Shown here one piece after another: positions 57,488 through 64,000 of a stretch of DNA of 64,000 nucleotides. Source of the stretch: Dyella sp. GSA-30. Lineage in GTDB: Bacteria; Pseudomonadota; Gammaproteobacteria; Xanthomonadales; Rhodanobacteraceae. The stretch is taken from NCBI RefSeq assembly GCF_027924605.1, contig NZ_AP027042.1, positions 5,123,524 through 5,187,523 of the forward strand. Direction: 5' to 3'. The notes beneath the pieces are model-generated. The model was not told the origin of the DNA. It made no database searches and was given only the letters and a program-made list of their open reading frames with translations. Both the position numbers and the translations under genes were made by a program. Position 1 is the stretch's first letter; each line of letters begins with the position of its first letter.

Positions 57488-58993
57488 ATGACCCCAGTTC
57501 ATCTTTTCCCGGCTGGCATGAAAACCGGACTGCAGTTTCGCCTCAATCAGCAACTTACGCTCACGCCTCAACTTCAACAGGCTATCCGCCTGCTGCAGCT
57601 GTCGCAGTTGGAGCTGGAGGCCGAGCTGCGCCAGATTGCCGAGAGCAATCCGCTGCTCGAGTTCTCCGAAGAATCCACCGACAACGAAAACGCCGAAGAC
57701 GGCAGCTTCGAAAGCGCGGTCGAAGTACCGGTGCCGTCCAGCACCAAGAGCAGCGACGATAGCGGCCCGGGCGACGACGCCGAAGCGCCAGACTGGAGCG
57801 ACGGCCCCGGCGATCAACCGATCGACTTTTCCAGCAGCGGCAGCGCCAGTTCCAGCCGTAGCAACGGCAATGGCGACGAAGACGGCTTCGAGCCGCAAAA
57901 CGCCGCGCCGGAAACGTTGCACGAACACCTGATGTGGCAGCTGAATCTGACGCACATGACGCCGCGTCAACGCACCATCGCAACGGTGCTGATCGATGCG
58001 GTCAACGCCGACGGTTACCTCAGCGAAGGCCTGGAAGCCGTCGCTGCCGCCATTCCAGCCGATTTGAAGGCGAGCCTCGACGAAGTCGACGGCGTGCGCC
58101 GCCTGCTGCAGCGTTTTGATCCGACCGGCGTGGCGAGCCTGGACTTGCGCGATTGCCTGCGGGTGCAGCTGGAACAGTTCGACCCCGACACGCCGCATAT
58201 CGAACTGGCGCTGCGTATCGTCGACAACGAACTCGAATTGCTCGCTCGCAACGACGTCAGCAAGCTGGCGCGCCGTCTGCGCGCCGAGCCGGAAGAGGTT
58301 TCCGCCGCGTCCATGCTGATCCGCAGCCTGGATCCGCGCCCTGGCGCGTCGATGGACCCGACACCGGTGGAATACGTTGCGCCCGACGTGTACGCACGCA
58401 AGGACGGCGGCCGCTGGCGCGTAAGCCTCAATCCCGATTGCCAGCCGCGCCTGGGCCTCAACCAGCACTATTGCAACATGATCGCGCAGGCCCGCGGCGA
58501 AGACGCCAGCTGGATGCGCGGGCAACTGCAAGAAGCGCGCTGGCTGATCAAGAGCCTGGAGTCGCGCGCGGAAACCTTGCTCAAGGTCGCCGAAGCCATC
58601 GTGCGGCGGCAGAGCGCCTTTCTCGACTACGGCCCCGAAGCGATGCACCCCCTGGTGCTGCGCGAAGTCGCCGAAGAAGTCGGCATGCACGAATCGACGA
58701 TTTCCCGCGTGACCACGCGCAAATACATTCATACGCCGCGCGGAACGTTCGAACTCAAGCACTTTTTTTCCAGTGGTGTTTCCACCGAAGACGGCGGCAG
58801 CGCATCGGCCACGGCCATTCAGGCGATGCTGCGCAAACTCGTCGACGCGGAAGACACACGCAAACCTTTATCGGACCAGGCGATCGCCGAAGAATTGCGC
58901 CGCAAGGGCATTCAAGTGGCGCGTCGCACGGTTGCCAAATATCGGGAGGCCATGCGCATACCAAGTTCGAGCGAGCGCCAACGCGCCAATTGA
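57488..58993 (+). CDS. rpoN: RNA polymerase sigma-54 factor
   Basis: A 501-residue alternative sigma factor. The activator-interacting region (LTLTPQLQQAIRLLQLSQLELEAEL) is near residues 19-45. An acidic, Ser-rich segment follows (about 60-135), then the core-binding part. The C-terminal RpoN box is complete (ARRTVAKYRE), for -24 promoter recognition. The ATG at 57488 has AGGGG upstream; the alternative at 57518 matches the shorter N-termini of other RpoN proteins. It sits in the usual place after lptB. Confidence 0.96.
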   Translation: MTPVHLFPAGMKTGLQFRLNQQLTLTPQLQQAIRLLQLSQLELEAELRQIAESNPLLEFSEESTDNENAEDGSFESAVEVPVPSSTKSSDDSGPGDDAEAPDWSDGPGDQPIDFSSSGSASSSRSNGNGDEDGFEPQNAAPETLHEHLMWQLNLTHMTPRQRTIATVLIDAVNADGYLSEGLEAVAAAIPADLKASLDEVDGVRRLLQRFDPTGVASLDLRDCLRVQLEQFDPDTPHIELALRIVDNELELLARNDVSKLARRLRAEPEEVSAASMLIRSLDPRPGASMDPTPVEYVAPDVYARKDGGRWRVSLNPDCQPRLGLNQHYCNMIAQARGEDASWMRGQLQEARWLIKSLESRAETLLKVAEAIVRRQSAFLDYGPEAMHPLVLREVAEEVGMHESTISRVTTRKYIHTPRGTFELKHFFSSGVSTEDGGSASATAIQAMLRKLVDAEDTRKPLSDQAIAEELRRKGIQVARRTVAKYREAMRIPSSSERQRAN

Positions 58994-59023
58994 TCGGTAC
59001 GTGAGAAATAAATTCGCGCTTGC

Positions 59024-59052
59024 GGGAACTTGATCGCGCCAGGAATGTTCCC
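59024..59052. promoter_or_regulatory. Short inverted repeat upstream of hpf
   Basis: GGGAAC (59024-59029) and GTTCCC (59047-59052) flank 17 bases in the gap between rpoN and hpf. It may be an operator or hairpin; support is weak. Confidence 0.25.
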
Positions 59053-59140
59053 AGCTTATGACTGATGGTGTTTCCTCGACACCCGAGGATGCATCCAACC
59101 CAAGCCGCGAAACGCGGCCAGCATCATGAGGAGGCGCAAC

Positions 59141-59464
59141 ATGCAATTCCAACTCAGCGGTCAGCAGATCGAAGTCACCCCGGCCCTGCGCGAGCACGCT
59201 ACCGCCAAGCTCGACCGCCTTACCCGCCTCGACGAAAAGATATTGAGCCTCAATATCGTTCTCTCGGTCAGCAAGCTGCAGCAGAAAGCCGAAGGCAATC
59301 TATCGGTCAATGGCAGCGTGCTCCACGCCGAGGCCGTCGAATCAGACATGTATGCCTCCATCGATGTCCTGTTCGACAAGCTCACCGCGCAATTGCGCAA
59401 ACACCGCGACAAGATCTGCGACAAGCACCAGCGTGAAGTGCGCGCTGAGCGGCAGTACGGTTGA
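59141..59464 (+). CDS. hpf: Ribosome hibernation-promoting factor (short form)
   Basis: A 107-residue HPF/YfiA-family protein that binds the 30S subunit and favours inactive 100S ribosomes. Features are MQFQLSGQQIEVTPALREHATAKLDRL and a C-terminal CDKHQREVRAE. The ATG at 59141 has a strong GAGGAGG upstream. It follows rpoN as in most proteobacteria. Confidence 0.94.
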   Translation: MQFQLSGQQIEVTPALREHATAKLDRLTRLDEKILSLNIVLSVSKLQQKAEGNLSVNGSVLHAEAVESDMYASIDVLFDKLTAQLRKHRDKICDKHQREVRAERQYG

Positions 59465-59483
59465 TCTTCTGGGGGCCGGCTAG

Positions 59484-59541
59484 GCCAAGAGCCCCCTCAC
59501 CCCGCCCCTCTCCCCCCGGCAAAGCCAGGGGAGAGGGAGCA
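59484..59541. repeat. Family B repeat copy between hpf and hprK
   Basis: CCCCTCACCCCGCCCCTCTC then CCCCCGGCAAAGCC and AGGGGAGAGGG. It sits in the position where many gammaproteobacteria have ptsN. The 211-base gap has no gene. Confidence 0.7.
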
Positions 59542-59675
59542 AAACCCGGTCCTCTCCCAGCCCATGCCTTGCGCCCCGGTATCTTTCGGGGCGCGTCCTT
59601 GTGCTGCAGGGCACAAATGGATCCAAACTGGCACAATATCGCCAGGTGCCGCTCGCGCGGCCAAAGGGACTCCGC

Positions 59676-60626
59676 TTGGACCGCCTCACCGCTCGACAAC
59701 TCTACGATGGCGTACACGAACGCATGGCCTTGCGCTGGGTGTCGGGCATGCGTGGGGAAGCGCGCGTGCTCGAACATGGCGTCACGATCAGCCGACGCCC
59801 GTCGCTGATCGGTTACCTGAACGTCATTTACCCCAACAAGATCCAGATCATCGGCACGGAAGAGCTCAACTTCCTCGATGGGCTGGATTCGCGCCAGCGC
59901 TGGGAAGTGATCAACAAGATCGCCGCTTACCAGCCGGTAGCGATTATCGTGACCAAGGATCAGGCGATCCCGTCCGATCTGCGTGAAGTGGCCGAAGAGA
60001 CCAATACGCCCTTGTGGATCAGCTCCAAGCGCGGCCACGAGCTGCTGACCTGGATGCAGTACTACTTGGCGCGCATGCTGGCCCCGCGCATCACCTTGCA
60101 CGGGGTTTTTCTCGAGGTCTTTTCGATCGGCGTGCTGATTACCGGCGAGTCCGGCTCGGGCAAGAGCGAACTGGCGCTGGAACTGATCAGCCGCGGCCAT
60201 CGGCTGGTGGCCGACGATGCCACCGAATTCACGCTGATCGCGCCGGATGTCATCGACGGCACCTGCCCGGAACTGCTGCAGGATCTGCTCGAGGTCCGCG
60301 GCCTGGGCGTTCTCAACGTACGTGAGATGTTCGGTCACACCGCGGTGAAGCCCTCGAAGTATCTGCGCCTGGTCGTGCATCTCAAGCCACTGCGAGACGG
60401 CGAGGACACCGATGGCATGACCCGCCTGACCGGCGACGTCGGCCGCCGCGAGATCCTGGAAGTGCAGGTCCCGCTGATCACCATCCCTGTGGCACCGGGT
60501 CGCAACCTGGCGGTCCTTGTGGAAGCGGCTGTGCGCAGCCATGTATTGAAGAGCAAGGGCATCGATCCGGCACAGACCTTCATCGACCGCCAGGCGCACC
60601 AGATGCGCCGGTTGCCGCCCTGGTAA
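59676..60626 (+). CDS. hprK: HPr kinase/phosphorylase
   Basis: A 316-residue bifunctional enzyme that phosphorylates HPr on Ser46 with ATP and reverses this with phosphate. The P-loop is [19 protein letters not shown]; the signature is [16 protein letters not shown]. The start is TTG at 59676, six bases after AGGGA, giving [20 protein letters not shown] as the N-terminus; the frame is open to 59601. The length matches homologues I know from Xanthomonas. Confidence 0.92.
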   Translation: MDRLTARQLYDGVHERMALRWVSGMRGEARVLEHGVTISRRPSLIGYLNVIYPNKIQIIGTEELNFLDGLDSRQRWEVINKIAAYQPVAIIVTKDQAIPSDLREVAEETNTPLWISSKRGHELLTWMQYYLARMLAPRITLHGVFLEVFSIGVLITGESGSGKSELALELISRGHRLVADDATEFTLIAPDVIDGTCPELLQDLLEVRGLGVLNVREMFGHTAVKPSKYLRLVVHLKPLRDGEDTDGMTRLTGDVGRREILEVQVPLITIPVAPGRNLAVLVEAAVRSHVLKSKGIDPAQTFIDRQAHQMRRLPPW

Positions 60627-60638
60627 CAGAGAACCTTC

Positions 60639-61541
60639 ATGAGCGATTCCCCGCAACTGGTTCCTAGTATCGAACCTGACGAAACCCACCTGATCGTCCT
60701 GACCGGCATGTCCGGCGGTGGCAAGACCGTCGCCCTGCGCGCGCTGGAGGACCTGGGGTTCTATTGCGTCGACAACCTGCCCACCGCCTTGCTGCACGAA
60801 CTGGTGCGCACGGTCATCAAGAACGACAAGAGTGGGCAGCGCCGACATATCGCTGTCGGCATCGATATCCGCAACCGTGGCGACGATTTCCGCCAGGTGC
60901 CGGAGGTGATGTCCGAGCTGGCATCGGCCGGCGTGCAGGTGCATCTGATCTTTATCGATTGCCGCGACGAGATCCTGATCAAGCGCTATTCGGAAACGCG
61001 CCGCAAGCACCCGCTTTCGGCGCGCGGGCTGTCGCTGGCCGATGCGATCGCCGAAGAACGCCGAATTCTGCGTCCGCTGTCTTCGCTGGCCGAAAAGGTC
61101 ATCGATTCGAGCGAACTCAACGTGCATCAGCTGCGCCGCCTGATCGCCACCGGCTACGCCGAGGCGACCAAGGGCCTGACCCTGATGTTCGAATCGTTCG
61201 CCTATCGCCGTGGCCTGCCGCCGGACGCCGACTTTGTTTTCGACGCGCGCTGCCTGCCCAACCCGCACTGGGACGCGCGTCTGCGCCCCTATTCAGGCAA
61301 GGATGCACCAGTACGCGAATTTCTGGACCAGCAACCGCTGGTAGGTGAGTATTTCGCCGATACCAGCCGCTGGCTGGACAATTGGCTGCCGAGATTCGAG
61401 CAGGACGACCGCAGTTATGTGACTATCTCCATCGGATGCACCGGGGGACGCCACAGGTCGGTGTATCTGGCCGAGAAACTGGCCGCGCATTACCGCACGC
61501 AACGAGAAAACGTGCTGATCTTCCACCGCGAGCTTGAGTAG
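60639..61541 (+). CDS. rapZ: RNase adapter / nucleotide-binding protein RapZ
   Basis: A 300-residue protein. The N-terminal P-loop is LTGMSGGGKTVALRALED. The C-terminal domain carries the ISIGCTGGRHRSVYLAE signature and binds RNA in E. coli, where RapZ delivers the small RNA GlmZ to RNase E. Whether that circuit exists here is unknown. The gene starts 12 bases after hprK. Confidence 0.95.
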   Translation: MSDSPQLVPSIEPDETHLIVLTGMSGGGKTVALRALEDLGFYCVDNLPTALLHELVRTVIKNDKSGQRRHIAVGIDIRNRGDDFRQVPEVMSELASAGVQVHLIFIDCRDEILIKRYSETRRKHPLSARGLSLADAIAEERRILRPLSSLAEKVIDSSELNVHQLRRLIATGYAEATKGLTLMFESFAYRRGLPPDADFVFDARCLPNPHWDARLRPYSGKDAPVREFLDQQPLVGEYFADTSRWLDNWLPRFEQDDRSYVTISIGCTGGRHRSVYLAEKLAAHYRTQRENVLIFHRELE

Positions 61542-61590
61542 TAGTAACCATCATGCACGCCATTGAAAACCACCAGGGGACACTGCGGCC

Positions 61591-61983
61591 ATGAGCGTCG
61601 GAGTGATGTTGATGACGCACGAGGCCGTAGGCCAGGCGTTGATCTCGGCGGCACACCACGTGCTGCCCAAGTTGCCGTTGAACATCCAGGCCGTGGAAGT
61701 TCCAGGCCAGGCCGATCCGGATGTCATGCGCACGCTCACCGAGCGGCATGCGCGCGAACTGGATCAAGGCGAAGGGGTGCTGGTTCTGGCCGACCTGTAT
61801 GGCGCCACGCCGTGCAACATCGGTCTGTCGCTCAGCCCGCTGGGCGTTCGCTTGCGTTGCGTCTCCGGCCTTAATCTGCCGATGCTGCTGCGCGTACTCA
61901 ATTACGCGGAAAAACCACTGGACGAGCTGGCGGAAATTGCCGCGAGTGGTGGCCGCGGAGGGATTTTCATCGATCATGCTTGA
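61591..61983 (+). CDS. PTS EIIA component, mannose (Man) type
   Basis: A 130-residue single-domain EIIA. The phosphorylated His10 is in MLMTHEAVGQALI, and the second half has LVLADLYGATPCNIGL. There are no EIIB, EIIC or EIID genes in view, so it likely acts as a signalling endpoint of the phosphorelay. It overlaps ptsH by 8 bases. Confidence 0.92.
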   Translation: MSVGVMLMTHEAVGQALISAAHHVLPKLPLNIQAVEVPGQADPDVMRTLTERHARELDQGEGVLVLADLYGATPCNIGLSLSPLGVRLRCVSGLNLPMLLRVLNYAEKPLDELAEIAASGGRGGIFIDHA

Positions 61984-62245
61984 GAAAGACATCGTTATAT
62001 CGAACAAGCTCGGCCTGCACGCACGCGCCTCGGCCAAACTGGTACAACTGGTGCAGGGTTTCAAATCCACCGTGTGGCTGGTCAGCAGAGGCCGTGAAGT
62101 CAACGCACAAAGCATCATGGGCGTGATGATGCTCGCCGCCGGCCTCGGTACACCACTGACGATCCGCGCCGACGGCCCGGACGAACAGAATGCATTGGAG
62201 GCGGTGGTCGCATTGTTCGATCGAAAGTTCGACGAAGGGGCGTAA
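61976..62245 (+). CDS. ptsH: Phosphocarrier protein HPr
   Basis: An 89-residue phosphocarrier. His15 in KLGLHARASAK is the EI-dependent site and Ser46 in NAQSIMGVMML is the HprK site. Both are intact, so the protein can join the relay and be regulated by hprK, encoded upstream. The start is inside the EIIA gene (8-base overlap). Confidence 0.96.
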   Translation: MLEKDIVISNKLGLHARASAKLVQLVQGFKSTVWLVSRGREVNAQSIMGVMMLAAGLGTPLTIRADGPDEQNALEAVVALFDRKFDEGA

Positions 62246-62427
62246 GGGATGAAGCGGGGAACGGGAAGTGAAGGGTGGGGAACGGAACGGCCACGCTCGC
62301 CGGGGCTTGAATTCTTACGCTTCGTTCCAACTCTTTACGCCGTAGTTTGCATGCGAACCAATGCACGCTCGCGTAGTCTCACAGTTCCACGTCCCCTGTT
62401 CCTCGACCCCCGCTCCGAAGGAGCCCC
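62246..62427. other. Gap between ptsH and ptsI with purine-rich and pyrimidine-rich stretches
   Basis: It contains GGGGAACGGGAAGTG-type repeats (62258-62288) and a partly complementary stretch ending near 62415. This resembles the elements at 49107 and 54735. No gene is seen. Confidence 0.45.
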
Positions 62428-64000
62428 ATGAGGCATCTGTTGCCTGGCACGACCGCATCACGAGGCATGGCATTGGGTCGTGCGCGACTGGTACAGCCGA
62501 GCCGTTATCTGGTCGACACCCGCCCGCTGGGCGAAGATGAAGTCGACAGCGAAATCGAAAAGCTGCACCGAGCGCTCGACACGGCGCGTCTGGAGCTGCG
62601 CGAACTGCGCGGCAAACTGCACGGCGCACTGGCACGCGAAGTCAGCGAGTTTATCGACGCACATACCTTGCTGCTGGACGACCCCGAGTTGCTGCGCGGG
62701 CTCGACGACCTCGTGCGCATCGGCCATTACCGTCCCGGCGCGGCACTGAAGAAACAACGCGATCGCCTCGCCGCCATCTTCGAGGCGATGGACGATCCTT
62801 ACCTGCGCAGCCGCAAGGAAGACATCGACCAGGTCATCAACCGCGTGATCTCGGCGCTGCAGCGCCAGACCAGCGTGGAAGAGCGCAAGATCGCCGCGCG
62901 CGTGGGCGAAATCCTGATTGCCGACTCGATCGCGCCGGCCGACATGGCGCACCTGGCCGGAAACGGCCTGCTGGGTGTCGTCGCCAGCTCGGGCAGCCCG
63001 TATTCGCATAGCGCGATTCTCGCGCGCAGCCTCGACCTGCCCATGCTCGTCGGCGTGCGCGACGCGCTTTCGACCATTCACGATGACGACCTGATCCTGC
63101 TCGACAGCGAGCGGGGCGAAGCGGTCGTGCATCCGACCGCGCAGGATCTCTCACGCTACCGTGCGTGGCAGCGCGAAGCCGCGCAAGAAGGTCGTCGTCT
63201 TGCCACACTGGCGAACGCGCCCACGCGCACCCGCGACGGCGTGGATATCCGGCTGTACGCCAACGCTGAAATGGCGCCCGACATCGCCTCCGCGCGTGCA
63301 CGCGGCGCCGATGGCGTGGGGCTTTATCGCACCGAATTCCTGTTCTTGCGTCACAAGGGCCTGCCCTCCGAAGACGAACAGTTCATCGCCTATCGCGATC
63401 TCGTGCTCGGCATGGGCGGCCTGCCGGTCACCATTCGCACACTCGATCTGGGTGCCGACAAAGCCGATGCGGCCGGACTGGCGATCCGTGGCGAAGAAAA
63501 TCCCGCGCTCGGCGTGCGCGGTGTGCGCCTGTCGCTACGCTATCCCGCTGTGTTCACCACGCAGATTCGCGCGATCCTGCGTGCGGCGTGCTATGGCCCG
63601 GTCCGCGTGCTGGTGCCCATGGTGACCCAACCGGATGAGTTGATCGCCGTACGCACACTGTTCAAGCTCGCCCGTCAGGAACTGAAGCGCGAGAACGTCG
63701 ACCTGCCGGAGAAGCTCTCGCTCGGCGCCATGATCGAAGTGCCCGCTGCGGCCATCAACGTGCGCGAGCTGCTCGAACATGCCGACTTTCTTGCGATCGG
63801 CACCAACGACCTGGCGCAGTACGTGCTCGCTGCCGACCGTGGCAACGACGCGCTGGAAAATATCTATAACCCGCTGCAACCTGCCTTGCTGCGCCTGATC
63901 TCGCACGTGCTCACCGCCGGCCGGCGTGCCAGGAAGCCAGTCAGCCTGTGTGGCGAAATCGGCGGCGATGTGAACTTCACGGCGATGCTGCTGGCGTTGG
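62428..64000 (+). CDS. ptsI: Phosphoenolpyruvate-protein phosphotransferase EI (3' end beyond window)
   Basis: The first 524 codons of enzyme I, the entry point of the phosphorelay. The phosphorylated His194 is in SGSPYSHSAILARSLDLP. The PEP-binding signatures are GADGVGLYRTEFLFL and DFLAIGTNDLAQYVLAADRG (split), and the catalytic Cys region VSLCGEIGGD is present just before the window ends. The ATG at 62428 has GAAGGAG upstream. No frameshift is seen. Confidence 0.95.
   Translation, partial: MRHLLPGTTASRGMALGRARLVQPSRYLVDTRPLGEDEVDSEIEKLHRALDTARLELRELRGKLHGALAREVSEFIDAHTLLLDDPELLRGLDDLVRIGHYRPGAALKKQRDRLAAIFEAMDDPYLRSRKEDIDQVINRVISALQRQTSVEERKIAARVGEILIADSIAPADMAHLAGNGLLGVVASSGSPYSHSAILARSLDLPMLVGVRDALSTIHDDDLILLDSERGEAVVHPTAQDLSRYRAWQREAAQEGRRLATLANAPTRTRDGVDIRLYANAEMAPDIASARARGADGVGLYRTEFLFLRHKGLPSEDEQFIAYRDLVLGMGGLPVTIRTLDLGADKADAAGLAIRGEENPALGVRGVRLSLRYPAVFTTQIRAILRAACYGPVRVLVPMVTQPDELIAVRTLFKLARQELKRENVDLPEKLSLGAMIEVPAAAINVRELLEHADFLAIGTNDLAQYVLAADRGNDALENIYNPLQPALLRLISHVLTAGRRARKPVSLCGEIGGDVNFTAMLLAL

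Overview
The window reads as chromosomal DNA of a high-GC gammaproteobacterium of the order Xanthomonadales, most likely family Rhodanobacteraceae (Dyella, Luteibacter, Frateuria or Rhodanobacter relatives). The call rests on gene order (lptCAB-rpoN-hpf-hprK-rapZ-EIIA(Man)-HPr-EI; hda-AI-2E permease-DUF2066 facing purMN-DUF3108), the style of the proteins, and intergenic repeat families typical of that group. It is an inference from memory; no database was searched. No tRNA, rRNA, CRISPR array, prophage or transposase was seen.

Layout. 1-8.8 kb: the end of an unknown gene, a 2395-residue secreted GH2/Ig/discoidin/GH64 protein on the minus strand, and a small PepSY protein. 9.0-13.6 kb: a complete periplasmic nitrate reductase operon napEFDABC, including a 51-codon napE. 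13.7-18 kb: a secreted alpha/beta hydrolase behind a paired operator, an M28 peptidase and a DUF5690 transporter. 18.2-25.8 kb: a C-P lyase locus, with phnF, a DUF1045 gene and phnN on the minus strand and phnGHIJKLM on the plus strand. 26.5-28.7 kb: a TonB-dependent receptor whose upstream region carries a near copy of the phnF-phnG operator. 28.8-35.2 kb: a choline/betaine locus, with a BCCT carrier and a TIGR02001-like outer membrane protein divergent from betI-betB-betA. 35.4-42.6 kb: a YbaL-type antiporter, RecQ, an alkyltransferase-like protein, Pit and DUF47. 42.7-64 kb: core genes for RNA modification, purine synthesis, peptidoglycan, Kdo/LPS transport, sigma-54 and a regulatory PTS, ending inside ptsI.

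How parts work together. The phn genes encode the whole C-P bond-cleaving route to PRPP except two expected parts: no phnCDE importer and no phnP are present. The DUF1045 protein carries two HxT motifs of 2H phosphoesterases and is the natural candidate for the PhnP step, and the operator shared with the receptor suggests outer-membrane uptake of the substrate under PhnF control. The bet locus has one 14-bp palindrome that supplies the -35 hexamers of two divergent promoters. The PTS genes (EIIA(Man), HPr with His15 and Ser46, EI, HPr kinase, RapZ, sigma-54) form a regulatory rather than a sugar-transporting phosphorelay.

The gaps between genes hold at least four dispersed repeat families: A, GTCATCCCGGC hairpins and GTCGCTCCTACAA modules; B, CCCTCTCCCC hairpins; C, an ACTTTCTCTTT hairpin; D, purine-rich inverted repeats at convergent gene ends. 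They account for most of the non-coding sequence.
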